Assembly (NCBI GenBank): GCA_947581665.1
Contig: CANPVI010000006.1
Coordinates: 1 to 22,818 of the forward strand
DNA: 22,818 nt
DNA from: an uncultured Atopobiaceae bacterium
GTDB lineage: Bacteria; Actinomycetota; Coriobacteriia; Coriobacteriales; Atopobiaceae
Reading direction: 5' to 3'
Of the stretch, positions 7,550 through 15,735 are shown piece by piece. Both the position numbers and the translations under genes were made by a program. Each line of letters begins with the position of its first letter. Position 1 is the first letter of the stretch. Under the pieces are notes generated by a model, which ran no database searches, had not been told where the DNA came from, and was given only the letters and a program-made list of their open reading frames with translations.

Positions 7550-9781
7550 CTAAGTCCCCACGGGAATTATGGTTTTGCCTGCCTTCCTGTTCTCCCGCGT
7601 CGCTGAATCGATCGTTTCGCGCGCGGTTGTGGTTCTGCTCGAACCCCTGGGCTCATAGGTGCCGCCCTTGTCCGCGCCGCTTTGTCGGATCTCTTTGACG
7701 TCCTCCGCGATCTCCTCGATGGAGTCCGCCATTCTCTCGAAGGTGTCGCCCTTCTCCTTGCAGATCTCGCAGGCGACTTTGTATGGAATTGCTTCGTCAA
7801 GGTTGAATGTCGGGGCGGGTATGTCTCCAACGTCCGCGAGCGCTTCGAGGTCTACGTTCTCTTTGAGCGCCTGCTTCATGTCGTCCGCTACGTCTCCGAT
7901 CTCGTCCTCAAACCCTTCTCCGATGCCTTCGGCGATGTAGTTACCGACCGTATCGTGCATGAGTTTCGAGGGGGATTTTATCCCAAACCAGCCCTTGATC
8001 GTGCTCCAAATGTTTTTACAGGCGTTCCCGATCGCGCTCCCGATGTTTTTGACCCCATCAATGAGCCCTTGCCCGATTCCCTTGATGATGTCGATCCCGA
8101 CCTTCAACCAGTCTGTCTTGAAGATCGTTTCTATGATCGCCGAAATGAGCTTCGGAACGGCCTCTATGAGGTGTGGCACCGCCTGTGAAAGTCCAGACGC
8201 GAGCGCAACAACTATCCTCACGGCCGCATCGCTGAGCCGCTTGATGGTGTCGGGGCTCGTGAGCGCGTTGAATAGTGCGAGAACGATGTTGATCGCCGCC
8301 TCTATAATGCTCGGAAGGCAGTCCGAAATTCCCTCTACGAGCGCAACGATGATCTCTACCGCCGCATCTATGATCGTTTGTAGCATACTCTCGTCCGTGA
8401 GCGTGTCTACAATCATGAGGACGATTTCTACTGCGGCGGAAACGATCTTCGGGAGGTTCTCGCTTATCCCTTGAACGATGCTGACGATTATATTTTTTGC
8501 CGCTTCTACTATCTCTTTGCCGTGATTTTCGATAAAGCTCTGTATGGAGCCGACGAAATTCATGGCGTTTTTTGTGATGAGGTCTATGACGTTTGAAAAG
8601 GCCTCTCCGACGTCGCCGCCGCCCCGAATTGCCTCTACGATGCCCCAAACGGCTCCTGCAAATTCTTTGAACTGTTCGAGCCGCGCTCTTAACACGGCGC
8701 CGATTGAATCAAGAATATCCTTGAACGTTTGGACGCTCTCGATGAGTTGGGGGCTGACCTCCTCATCTTCGCCGATGGCCGAGAACCCTCCGACCGCTTC
8801 GGCGGCATCGTCCGCCTCCGATCCCGTCGCCGACATGACGTTGAGCTCGTCGAACCCCGCGAGGTTGCCCGCGATGGCCTCCCCAACGCCGTCTATCGAC
8901 TCCGCGAGGCCGTCCTCCGCCTTCGCGGCCGACTTTGCCGCGTCCTCGATTTGATCGTTCCCTGCGGAAGAAGAGCCCGAAAAGACAATGTTGATCGCCT
9001 TTGAAACCTCTATGAGCTTTCTCGCGAGTCCGGAAAGGATGTCGAGGCCCTTCATGAGGGCTGGAACGAACGACGCGAGGAGCGTCGAGGCCGCCTCTCC
9101 TATGAGCTCCTGGAAGTCTCCCCAGGCATTTTTGAGTTGAACGATGCGCCCGTAAGGGGTATCCGCGAGGGCGGCGTTTACGCCTCCGACCTTTTCCTCG
9201 ATGAGGGCTTGGAGCATTGCGACGCGCTCGCTCTCGTTTGCGAGCGCGAACTCGCTCTCTGTCTGTTCATCGACCGCGACCCCCATCCTTTTGAGGAGGG
9301 AGAGAGAGCCCGTCGAGACTGCCTGGCCCATCGCTTTCGCAACAGCCTTTGCCCCTTCGGGGGTGCCGTTGAACCCGTATTGAAAGGCGAGGAGGTCGTT
9401 CATTGCGCCCGTGAGGGACGTGAGCTCCTCCATGTCTCCGATATACGTCGCAAGCGTTTTGAGCCCCGACATCTGCGTCTCGTCTCCGACGACGCCGAGC
9501 GCCTGCTGTGCGGCCGTGAGCTCCTTGACGGCATCTATCTGTTCCTGGGTGGCGTTATATCGGTTTCGTAGTACGGTTGTGAGCTGTTGCTCTACTTCGA
9601 TTTGGGTCGCGTATGCGGATACGCTCGCCTTTGCGAAGCTGATGACCTTCGTGATAGCAAACGCGGCGGCTACAAGTGAACCGAGTTTCTTGACGCTTTC
9701 CCCGAGCGAGGAAATTCCCTTGTTCGCTTTCGAGGCGTCAATTTTGGTGTCTATGCGGATGCTTCCATCTGCGGCCGCCAT
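7550..9781 (-). CDS. Tail tape measure protein
   Basis: A protein of 743 residues, long and helix-rich, with Ala/Gly-rich hydrophobic segments and no catalytic motif. Family hallmarks are LAGFDELNVM (307-316) and the C-terminal GWFGIKSPSKLMHDTVGNYI (597-616) followed by AEGIGEGF. Residues about 421-555 hold at least three to four hydrophobic helical repeats of roughly 35-40 residues, for example EAAKNIIVSIVQGISENLPK and DAAVEIIVALVEGISDCLPS. ATG start with AAGGGG ten bases upstream, six bases after the Gp15-like stop. Known tape measures set tail length at about 0.15 nm per residue, which would suggest a tail of around 110 nm, a rough inference. It also helps DNA entry. Identification is firm. 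Confidence 0.93.
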   Translation of the reverse strand: MAAADGSIRIDTKIDASKANKGISSLGESVKKLGSLVAAAFAITKVISFAKASVSAYATQIEVEQQLTTVLRNRYNATQEQIDAVKELTAAQQALGVVGDETQMSGLKTLATYIGDMEELTSLTGAMNDLLAFQYGFNGTPEGAKAVAKAMGQAVSTGSLSLLKRMGVAVDEQTESEFALANESERVAMLQALIEEKVGGVNAALADTPYGRIVQLKNAWGDFQELIGEAASTLLASFVPALMKGLDILSGLARKLIEVSKAINIVFSGSSSAGNDQIEDAAKSAAKAEDGLAESIDGVGEAIAGNLAGFDELNVMSATGSEADDAAEAVGGFSAIGEDEEVSPQLIESVQTFKDILDSIGAVLRARLEQFKEFAGAVWGIVEAIRGGGDVGEAFSNVIDLITKNAMNFVGSIQSFIENHGKEIVEAAKNIIVSIVQGISENLPKIVSAAVEIVLMIVDTLTDESMLQTIIDAAVEIIVALVEGISDCLPSIIEAAINIVLALFNALTSPDTIKRLSDAAVRIVVALASGLSQAVPHLIEAVPKLISAIIETIFKTDWLKVGIDIIKGIGQGLIDGVKNIGSAIGNACKNIWSTIKGWFGIKSPSKLMHDTVGNYIAEGIGEGFEDEIGDVADDMKQALKENVDLEALADVGDIPAPTFNLDEAIPYKVACEICKEKGDTFERMADSIEEIAEDVKEIRQSGADKGGTYEPRGSSRTTTARETIDSATRENRKAGKTIIPVGT

Positions 9782-9787
9782 TTGTGT

Positions 9788-10393
9788 TTACCCCTTGCTG
9801 TTTGCGGTGGCGAGCGCGGCCTCAAACGCGGCGAGCCGTTCCTCTTCCTCGTCGTTGAGCCTTCGAGGTAGGGCGTACTTCTGTTTGAGCTTTGCGTATT
9901 CGCTCCGCTGTTTCGGGGGAAGGCCGTCGAGGCTCTTGGTGCGGTACCCGATGACCGCGCTAAATGCGCAGTCCCCGAGATCGCCGAGAAGGGCGAGGAA
10001 CTCGAACCAATGAAGGCCCTGGACCGTGTTGAGGTTTATGCCGTATGTCTTTCTGAACGCCGAGTAAATGCGGGCCGCGTCGTAATTGAAATCGAACGTG
10101 TCCGCTCCCTCGCCTTCCTCAACCTCCTCCGCCGCCTCTTCTGCGCCGTTGAGCCCCTCTGCTATCTTCCCGCCCGACATAAACCACTTGACGCCTCGCA
10201 GGGCGTTTTCGACGTCTTTTGGGGCCCCGTCTTTGTAGAGGAGCTCCGTCATGACGTATAGCCTTTCAAAGTCTGCGAGTTCCTCGTCTTTCGACGCGAG
10301 GGCAATCTGTATGCCGATGCGAAAGTCCGAGTTGATCTTGTGGCCGTCGTAGGCGTCCGGAAGAGGGTCGAGGAGAATATTAAACGCTTCCAC
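9788..10393 (-). CDS. Bacteriophage Gp15-like tail protein
   Basis: A protein of 201 residues starting at GTG inside the end of the preceding gene (14-base overlap). The N-terminus (MEAFNILLDPLPDAYDGHKI), the central LRGVKWFMSGG and NYDAARIYSAFRKTYGINLN, and the downstream HWFEFLALLGDL match the pattern of the Gp15 family of A118-type phages. These lie just before the tape measure and probably act as tail assembly chaperone partners. No clear Shine-Dalgarno precedes the GTG, so translation may depend on coupling with the upstream gene. The Gp15 frame is +1 relative to upstream, and no canonical slippery heptamer was found at the junction. An acidic insert (EEAAEEVEEGEG, about 85-97) separates the halves. 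Confidence 0.8.
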   Translation of the reverse strand: MEAFNILLDPLPDAYDGHKINSDFRIGIQIALASKDEELADFERLYVMTELLYKDGAPKDVENALRGVKWFMSGGKIAEGLNGAEEAAEEVEEGEGADTFDFNYDAARIYSAFRKTYGINLNTVQGLHWFEFLALLGDLGDCAFSAVIGYRTKSLDGLPPKQRSEYAKLKQKYALPRRLNDEEEERLAAFEAALATANSKG

Positions 10394-10808
10394 GGCGTTT
10401 GGCCGAATACTTCTGACCGATGCGCTGTCTGCGTTTCATCATCTCGCGCTGGATGAGGGGCGAAATTTGGAGGAGGAACTCCCCGATAAGATCGAGGGAA
10501 GGGATGACTCCCTCTCCGTAAACCTTCTTGCAGGTTCCTTCTCCGAACGTATCATCGAGCGCCTTTGCGATGCTCTTGCTTATCTCCGCGTCAATCTCGA
10601 GCGCTTTGAGGGCGTCCTCCTCGCTGTCTGTGAGGGCGTCGAGGGCCTTCATGACCTTCGCCTGCTCCTCCCGGAAAGTCCGAATAAGTCCGTTGAGTTT
10701 GAGCGTGAAGCGCTTGTCATCGGGGTTGATCTCGATGTATTCGCCCGCGTCGTTCACCTCGATTTTGATCTTCGACTGCTGTCCTACCCGAATTGAATTC
10801 TTTTCCAT
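10380..10808 (-). CDS. Tail assembly chaperone-like protein
   Basis: A protein of 142 residues beginning at ATG with a perfect AAAGGAGG eight bases upstream. It is charged and helical, with an early beta segment (KIKIEVNDAGEYIEIN), a long helix (REEQAKVMKALDALTDSEED) and a basic C-terminus (KRRQRIGQKYSAKRRGSV). Genes of this size between the major tail protein and the Gp15-like gene serve as tail chaperones in related phages (lambda gpG position); I recall this group as DUF6673. The assignment rests on position and general character rather than a diagnostic motif. It overlaps the next gene by 14 bases. Confidence 0.6.
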   Translation of the reverse strand: MEKNSIRVGQQSKIKIEVNDAGEYIEINPDDKRFTLKLNGLIRTFREEQAKVMKALDALTDSEEDALKALEIDAEISKSIAKALDDTFGEGTCKKVYGEGVIPSLDLIGEFLLQISPLIQREMMKRRQRIGQKYSAKRRGSV

Positions 10809-10838
10809 GTTGATTGCCTCCTTTTTTGGCTTGCCGCC

Positions 10839-11327
10839 TTAGTCTGTTGCTTCGGTGAATGTCTTATCTGCGGGCTTGAAAGTCCCTTGTTTTGCGTCCC
10901 CGATGAAATTGATCGTGTAGCCGATACTGAGCGGTTCGCTTCCCGCCCCGCCGTAGCTGTCGATCTGAATTGCGACGTCCTGCATCTCCGCCTTGTAGCC
11001 AGCGCTCGCGTCGCCGTCGTAAAGATCGACGATGAGGATCTGCGTCTTGCAGTCGTCGAAGAGGGCCCGCTTTCTCCGAATGCCGTTGATGAACTCAAAT
11101 ACTTCGTCTCCCTTCGTGGCGACCTGCGTAACGGGGATATTGGGCTGATAGCCCGTGACCTCGCTATCCGCGCTGTCCTGCGTGACGTCCTGCTCCGTCC
11201 GAACCTGTGGGTTGTAGGAAACCGACATATCCGAAACGTTCTTCCCGACGCGCGCCCAGCTCGGTTTTTCCTGGCTCGGCGTGGTATTCATGAACGTGGC
11301 CTGCAAACTCCTTTTTACCTTTTCCAT
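10839..11327 (-). CDS. Major tail (tube) protein
   Basis: A protein of 162 residues. I chose the ATG at 11325-11327 (MEKVKRSLQATFMNTTPSQE) because GGAG lies about eight bases upstream; the in-frame ATG four codons earlier has no ribosome site. The protein has a predominantly beta character: VTGYQPNIPVTQVATKGDEV, then FINGIRRKRAL, QILIVDLYDG and the C-terminal IGYTINFIGDAKQG. Length and placement, after the head-completion genes and before the tail chaperone pair, fit the tube protein of A118-like siphophages. It should polymerise into stacked hexamers around the tape measure. Confidence 0.8.
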   Translation of the reverse strand: MEKVKRSLQATFMNTTPSQEKPSWARVGKNVSDMSVSYNPQVRTEQDVTQDSADSEVTGYQPNIPVTQVATKGDEVFEFINGIRRKRALFDDCKTQILIVDLYDGDASAGYKAEMQDVAIQIDSYGGAGSEPLSIGYTINFIGDAKQGTFKPADKTFTEATD

Positions 11328-11340
11328 TTTTGTCTCCATG

Positions 11341-11778
11341 TTAATGGTGTTCTTTTGCGCTGTAGCGCAGGGTTAAGATAACCTGATAATCGTTCGCCCC
11401 GTCCTCGGTGCGCGATATGAGCGTGGCGGTCTGTGTTTGCTCGATCTCCTCGATCTCGCGCCCGCAGTCGAGCTTGATCTCCCGGAAGTGGCGTTCGAGG
11501 TAGGCGGCGAGCTCCGAGAGGAACTGCTCGCAATCGAGCCTGTCTTTGCTGTCGTCGGGGGTGGCCCGAAGGTAGAGCGCGAAAGGAAATTCGCCCGTGT
11601 AGCCGCCTGTGACGTCCTCCTCAACGCGCGGCGTCCCGGAAAGGGATGTGAGCGAAAGGGAGTAAACAGCGTCGTCGAGTTTTTGGTACTCGCATCTGCA
11701 AGGGAGCCCCTCGCGCTTGTTGACGAGCTCGACGATCGCGCGCGCTATGCTTTCTCTTTCGACTGCAAACCCTCTCAT
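11341..11778 (-). CDS. Tail terminator/minor capsid-3-like protein
   Basis: A protein of 145 residues (MRGFAVERESIARAIVELVN...). The ATG at 11776-11778 shares one base with the upstream stop (TAATG) and has GGGAGG upstream, so this start is preferred over longer frames. Features are an N-terminal helix, a beta region (FPFALYLRATPDDSKDRL), a helix (CEQFLSELAAYLERHF) and a terminal strand (ANDYQVILTLRYSAKEHH). The layout resembles tail-completion or minor capsid proteins (PF12691-type by recollection) encoded just before the major tail gene. Role inferred from position: joining tail to head or terminating the tube. Confidence 0.6.
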   Translation of the reverse strand: MRGFAVERESIARAIVELVNKREGLPCRCEYQKLDDAVYSLSLTSLSGTPRVEEDVTGGYTGEFPFALYLRATPDDSKDRLDCEQFLSELAAYLERHFREIKLDCGREIEEIEQTQTATLISRTEDGANDYQVILTLRYSAKEHH

Positions 11779-12143
11779 TAGCCGCCTCCCGCGAGTTTCT
11801 TCGCCATGTTGACCCAGTTCGTCTTGCAGGCCGCCTTCGCCGCCTCGAACCACTGCGCCTGCGCGTCGGGGTGCTTATCCTGTCGAAAGTTCATGTTGAA
11901 CCCGTAGTAGCACTTCCTCGCGTGTGGCGCGTCCCATACGACCTCGCCGCTTCCGAGCTTTGTCCCTGTAATGGCGCTTCGGTAGAGCTGTCCCGTGTTC
12001 ATCGGGACATAAGGGGTGCAATCGACAATAACCTGGTTGTCGAGCCATGCCTGCGCTCTGTCGAATTGCCCGTTGAGGCGCCCCATGTTCAATGAGATCG
12101 AAGCGCCGTTCCCGCTTGCATGAAGGTTTTTGAACGTGCTCAT
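11778..12143 (-). CDS. Minor capsid/head-tail joining protein (Minor_capsid_2-like)
   Basis: A protein of 121 residues starting MSTFKNLHASGN; the ATG overlaps the upstream TGA as ATGA and has GGGAG close by. The diagnostic stretch is VDCTPYVPMNTGQLYRSAIT (about 39-58), followed by VVWDAPHARKCYYGFN and QAQWFEAAKAACKTNWV. This combination (Pro-x-x-Thr-Gly-x-Leu, then Ala-Arg-x-x-Tyr-Tyr-Gly) is characteristic of the small minor capsid proteins of A118-like phages, functionally similar to HK97 gp10-type head-tail joining proteins. It is part of a run of four overlapping small head genes. Confidence 0.7.
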   Translation of the reverse strand: MSTFKNLHASGNGASISLNMGRLNGQFDRAQAWLDNQVIVDCTPYVPMNTGQLYRSAITGTKLGSGEVVWDAPHARKCYYGFNMNFRQDKHPDAQAQWFEAAKAACKTNWVNMAKKLAGGG

Positions 12144-12562
12144 TCTCCCTTGACCTCCCAATGCCAAAGCGATTTACTTCCGAAGTCGAGAAGCTCGGCG
12201 GCTGTGATCTTGTGGATGTTTGCGAGCGCCTTGATGTCCTCTGTCCTTATGAAGTAGGGCTCGTCGGCTTCGTAAATTCCAACGATGTAATAGTCGTCGA
12301 TGGGGCAGAACGTATAGAAATCGTTTCGATCCTGGTCGTCGAGCTTCCTGTACTTGTCGGGGGCAATGTAGCACTTCCCGCCTGCGTCCGCCGAAAGGGG
12401 GATGTAGAGCGCGGTGGTACTTCCATTGTTGACCCCGACGGTTGACTTCGGGTAGGAAAAATTTGTCCGATTGAGACAGCCTCGAATGACGGTCGGCCTG
12501 TAATAGGTTTTCCCTTGCTTCTCGATCTTGTTGAAAATCGTGACCGTATGGGGGAACTTCAT
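12140..12562 (-). CDS. Head-completion protein, unassigned family
   Basis: A protein of 140 residues starting MKFPHTVTIFNKI. The ATG forms an ATGA overlap with the stop of the preceding gene and GGAGG lies five bases upstream, so the longer open frame reaching 12811 is not used. The sequence is beta-rich: YYRPTVIRGCLNRTNFS, GVNNGSTTALYIPLSAD, then YYIVGIYEADEPYFIRTED and a C-terminal FGSKSLWHWEVKGE. The order (connector, this gene, minor capsid 2-like, minor capsid 3-like) matches the head-closure/stopper position in A118-like phages; a DUF6751-type assignment is possible. Structural role likely, exact role unknown. Confidence 0.6.
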   Translation of the reverse strand: MKFPHTVTIFNKIEKQGKTYYRPTVIRGCLNRTNFSYPKSTVGVNNGSTTALYIPLSADAGGKCYIAPDKYRKLDDQDRNDFYTFCPIDDYYIVGIYEADEPYFIRTEDIKALANIHKITAAELLDFGSKSLWHWEVKGE

Positions 12563-12939
12563 GGGTCCCTCCTTCCTGCAACTCCGATGCCGCAGTAAAG
12601 TAGTCCCGTCATTCCGATGTAGAGGCGAATGGTGTCGCGGATCCGCGCTTCGAGCGCTTCGGGGGAGAGCTTGTTTTCCGTGTAGGTTCGGCTCCATCCC
12701 CCGACGCTCTCGGACTTGACCTCGCGCTCGTCCTCCTTCAAATTTTCGTGGTTCGCAAAGAGAATCTCCGCGATGCGGCACTCGCACTTTCTGACCTTTT
12801 CCATACAGCATTTGGCCCGTCCGAATGTCGCCTGCTCGATGTACTCCGCCGCGATCTCCGCGTAGTATTTGTAGGAGGCCTCGTCGGTGATGGTCGTCCC
12901 GTAATATTCGGTTTTATAGCAGTTGAAATCTGCGTACAC
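12559..12939 (-). CDS. Head-tail connector (adaptor)-like protein, Cys-rich
   Basis: A protein of 126 residues with a GTG start (AGGAGG eight bases upstream). It is mainly helical, with aromatic-rich N-terminus (MYADFNCYKTEYYG), helix EASYKYYAEIAAEYIEQATF and helix SPEALEARIRDTIRLYIGM, the usual architecture of gp6/SPP1 gp15-type connector proteins encoded right after the major capsid gene. It is odd in having six cysteines (7, 44, 45, 52, 54, 116), four of them packed into CCMEKVRKCEC, a potential metal site. It begins 24 bases after the capsid stop and overlaps the next gene by four bases. Confidence 0.65.
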   Translation of the reverse strand: MYADFNCYKTEYYGTTITDEASYKYYAEIAAEYIEQATFGRAKCCMEKVRKCECRIAEILFANHENLKEDEREVKSESVGGWSRTYTENKLSPEALEARIRDTIRLYIGMTGLLYCGIGVAGRRDP

Positions 12940-12963
12940 CTTTGTCGCCTCCTGCTCTTATTC

Positions 12964-13914
12964 TTAGTCCGCCGCCGGAACGAGGGCCGCGAAGGGTAGC
13001 CGATCGGTCTCCGTGGGCTTTTCCGCGTTGATCGGGTTCGGGAGCTCCCAGCCCATTCTCATGACGCAGCGGAGCGCGACGCTGTCCTGCTGTGCCAGGT
13101 TTAGGATGACCTTCCCGTCCGAGTCGGAAATGACGCCTTCGGTGAGGACCTTGTACGTCAAGTCCTGTCTGATCGCATAGACGAGTTGCGTGAAGTCGCC
13201 CGCGATGAGCTTCGCCTTCGTGTTGTCCCAGGTGCCGTTCTTCGAGAACTCGATGGGCGTACCGTCGAGCGCGTATCTCGAAGCGTCCTGGATGGTGGGA
13301 ACAAAGATCGGCCTTTCGTTCTTGTCTCGGAGGGAGCGGAGGGAGGACTTAATGCGGATCCCCGCGACGGAGCCGCTGACCTCGAACCCGCTTTCCTCGA
13401 CCTTCCCGAACACGCCATCCTCGCCGAGGAGGTCGATGTAGAGGTCGCCCGTCTCCGTGACGGCGTGATTGTGGCTCTTGATGGTGTCGAGGAGGGAATC
13501 TCTCCACGAGTCGGGCTTTTCTTTCCCGAAGAGGATGGCGTTGTCGATGACCTGTCCGAAGGCCTGCTCGACGAGCGGCCGAATCTCCGCCCAGATGTCG
13601 TAGCCGTTGTCCGCCGCGTCGTTGAGAACGGACTCGGGAATGGGAATGATGACCGCGATCTCTTCCGCGACGATCTTCTTCTTATCCCATTGCACTTTGG
13701 TGAGGGCTTTGAGGCCCGTGTCCCCGTTTACAAACCCCGCCATGGGGAGCATTTTGAGGACGGGGATCTCCCTCGTGTTGCTCGGAAGGTTGGGGAGCTT
13801 TCTCGCCCTGGAAAGGACGACGGACTGCGCGACCGCGCCCTGGATGATCTCGTGAGTTACTTCTGCGGGGATGAGGACTTCCGCATCTTCGCGGCTTGTG
13901 ATGGTGAGTGGCAT
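12964..13914 (-). CDS. Major capsid protein (HK97 fold)
   Basis: A protein of 316 residues; ATG start with AGGAAG upstream, 32 bases after the scaffold gene. It shows the usual HK97-fold order: N-terminal arm and helix (PAEVTHEIIQGAVAQSVVLS), the loop leading to the long strand (REIPVLKMLPMAGFVNGDTG), IAVIIPIPESVLNDA, the spine helix region (IRPLVEQAFGQVIDNAILFG) and a C-terminal strand with SVALRCVMRMGW. Length is normal for the phage capsid family (PF05065 type). No N-terminal protease domain is fused and no separate prohead protease gene is visible; a scaffold gene lies immediately upstream. Confidence 0.9.
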   Translation of the reverse strand: MPLTITSREDAEVLIPAEVTHEIIQGAVAQSVVLSRARKLPNLPSNTREIPVLKMLPMAGFVNGDTGLKALTKVQWDKKKIVAEEIAVIIPIPESVLNDAADNGYDIWAEIRPLVEQAFGQVIDNAILFGKEKPDSWRDSLLDTIKSHNHAVTETGDLYIDLLGEDGVFGKVEESGFEVSGSVAGIRIKSSLRSLRDKNERPIFVPTIQDASRYALDGTPIEFSKNGTWDNTKAKLIAGDFTQLVYAIRQDLTYKVLTEGVISDSDGKVILNLAQQDSVALRCVMRMGWELPNPINAEKPTETDRLPFAALVPAAD

Positions 13915-13946
13915 AATATTCTTCCTTTTCTGTTTGCCTTATTGGC

Positions 13947-14489
13947 TTATTCGTTCGGGGACTTCTTCCCCGCCGCGCGGAGTATCGCGGCCGTCATGCT
14001 CTCGGAAATGCTTTTCTGCGCGGTTTTCCCGTCGTTTTCTTGGGGGAGGCCGCTCCCGACTTTGATCGTCGGCGAGGGCTTCGCCTTCTTGTATTGCGGG
14101 TTGGCCTTCACTACCTCATCGAGCGCCGCCTCGAAGGTCTTTTTCTCGTCTGCGGCGATGGCCTTCACTACTTTGTCGTAGATAAATTCCACGAAATCGG
14201 GTGCTACCTTCTCTCCGACTTTCCCGATCCGCTCGCGCTTCGCGTTTTCCGCGACGAGGGCGTCGTATTTGCCTTTGAGATCGTCCCGCTCCGCCATGAG
14301 GTCGGTGTATTCCTTCGACGTTGTAACGCCGCTGACGCGCGCCGCCTCGACGTCTCTCGCGTGTTTGTTCACGTCTACATATCCGCCCTTTGAAAGGTTT
14401 GCGAGCTTAATTCCGCCCGCCGCCAGCTTCTGCTCGAAGGCTTCATAGGTGAGCGCCTCCGTTCCGAAAAGTTCTTTGAGCTCTTCCAT
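13947..14489 (-). CDS. Capsid scaffolding protein (GP20-like)
   Basis: A protein of 180 residues with ATG start and AAAGGAG six bases upstream. It is Lys/Glu-rich and mostly helical, with a predicted coiled coil around TSKEYTDLMAERDDLKGKYD (about 77-96), a middle helix (VEFIYDKVVKAIAADEKKTF) and a flexible C-terminus (KAKPSPTIKVGSGLPQENDG) ending in a basic helix. This is the pattern of the minor structural GP20/scaffold family (PF06810 type) placed between head morphogenesis and major capsid genes. It should direct procapsid assembly and be absent from the mature virion. Confidence 0.8.
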   Translation of the reverse strand: MEELKELFGTEALTYEAFEQKLAAGGIKLANLSKGGYVDVNKHARDVEAARVSGVTTSKEYTDLMAERDDLKGKYDALVAENAKRERIGKVGEKVAPDFVEFIYDKVVKAIAADEKKTFEAALDEVVKANPQYKKAKPSPTIKVGSGLPQENDGKTAQKSISESMTAAILRAAGKKSPNE

Positions 14490-14610
14490 TGATACTCCTT
14501 TTGCCGAGTTAAACGTCCTCGGCGACGATTGGTGCGGTAAACGCGCCGCCCGCGCGATGGGGCCTTTAATCGACCGCCCCGCGTCGTATCTGCTCGCCCT
14601 AATGGGCGTC
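14490..14610 (-). other. Intergenic gap with small hairpin (14595-14608)
   Basis: This 121-base gap is the largest inside the late cluster. A hairpin with 5-base arms (CGCCC-ATTA-GGGCG on the minus strand, 14595-14608) begins two bases after the stop of the minor capsid gene. It has no following T-run, so it is not a convincing terminator; an mRNA-processing or stability role is possible. The AAAGGAG site of the scaffold gene lies at the low-coordinate end. No coding sequence was recognised. Confidence 0.45.
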
Positions 14611-15735
14611 TCAGCCTATCCGTTCCCGCGTGTAGTCTCTTCGGAGTAGCGGGTTTTGATCGAGAAAATCTCGCATCTGCGCCTGTTTTTCTCTTACGAC
14701 TTGGCCTGCTCGCTTTGCCTCGGCCGTCATGCCCGCCGCCTGGTAGACTTCCTGCCCTTTTTTCGCGGCCCTGATCTGTCGTTCGAGGTAGCGCTGTTTT
14801 TGGTTGAGTGCGTATAGTTTATCGTTGTCTATCCCGAGCTTGCGGGAGGGGTCGCTGTCGAACGCTCTCGGCATACCCTCGAAGTAGGGGAAAAAGTCGT
14901 GATAACAGTTGATGCCCTTCAACCCGTCGGCCTCTCCGTATCCGCAAGCGTCTACAAGGGAGTCGTAGCCCTTGACGGGTTCGTTGATCCAATAAATGCC
15001 GCCTTGCCATTCTGCGTGGGAAGGCCGCGCGCCTGCGTGGGATGTCGTCTGTACGAGGTTGCAACCGAGGAGGGCGCAGTTCTGCTCCTGTATCTTCCCG
15101 ATCGTCTGATTGACGGAAGTAATAAGGTTGCGCCGCGTCGCCGCCTCAACGGAGTACCTCATGACGCGCCCGCCTCTGTCGTACTCAACAACCGAAATGC
15201 CGTTGTCTATGATCTCGTCTACCGCCTGCCTGTATGCGCTGTCGAACGTCTGCGCCCCCGTTGCAACTGAAAGAAAAGCTCTGTCCGAGGCCCTCGTGAA
15301 TGCGTCGAGTGCGCTTTGGAGGCACTTCGTATTCGTGAGGTTTTGGACGCTCAGCGCCCTTTGTATTGCGGCGTCGAGTGTCTGTTGCATGGCGGCCGCG
15401 CTCGCCGTTGTAGCGCCCGTTACGGTGGTTATGGCGTGTCCTGCGTTTGCCGCGAGGCGGCTGTCGTAGTCGATGGACTTGACGGCGGACTGCGAAAATA
15501 TCCTCGCTACTTCCGCCTCTGTCATGCCGGAATAGCTCGAAACGATGTCGAGGAGGTCGTCGTAAAGGAGGTTGTACTGCGTCTGTTTGAGTGCGAGGAA
15601 CTCTGCCGAGCCCGTGACTCTTCTGTACTTCCCGACGTAGTGCGCGACCCGCTTCAACATATCCGTTTCGATGTCGCCCATGAGCTCGACGAGGCGGCGC
15701 GGTATTTCATTGTTGATGTAGTTCGGGGTGAGCAT
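14611..15735 (-). CDS. Minor capsid/head morphogenesis protein (Phage_min_cap2-like)
   Basis: A protein of 374 residues; ATG directly follows the portal stop (TAAATG) with AGAGGA upstream. The N-terminal 200 residues are helical. The diagnostic block is TTSHAGARPSHAEWQGGIYW (230-249) followed by GINCYHDFFPYFEG (275-288), the His/Cys-containing signature of the phage minor capsid protein 2 family (PF06152 type), equivalent in position to SPP1 gp7. It is expected to be a low-copy internal head protein that assists assembly or DNA ejection. The C-terminal 90 residues are basic and helical (YALNQKQRYLERQIRAAKKG). Confidence 0.85.
   Translation of the reverse strand: MLTPNYINNEIPRRLVELMGDIETDMLKRVAHYVGKYRRVTGSAEFLALKQTQYNLLYDDLLDIVSSYSGMTEAEVARIFSQSAVKSIDYDSRLAANAGHAITTVTGATTASAAAMQQTLDAAIQRALSVQNLTNTKCLQSALDAFTRASDRAFLSVATGAQTFDSAYRQAVDEIIDNGISVVEYDRGGRVMRYSVEAATRRNLITSVNQTIGKIQEQNCALLGCNLVQTTSHAGARPSHAEWQGGIYWINEPVKGYDSLVDACGYGEADGLKGINCYHDFFPYFEGMPRAFDSDPSRKLGIDNDKLYALNQKQRYLERQIRAAKKGQEVYQAAGMTAEAKRAGQVVREKQAQMRDFLDQNPLLRRDYTRERIG

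Noticed and set aside
12140..12811. Longer 223-codon version of the head-completion gene
   Set aside because: The first 83 codons overlap the connector gene in another frame. The internal ATG at 12560-12562 has GGAGG upstream and an ATGA overlap.
13186..14181. 331-codon plus-strand open frame over capsid and scaffold genes
   Set aside because: It spans two well-identified minus-strand genes and their gap, its product has no family features, and its composition is that of a mirror frame.
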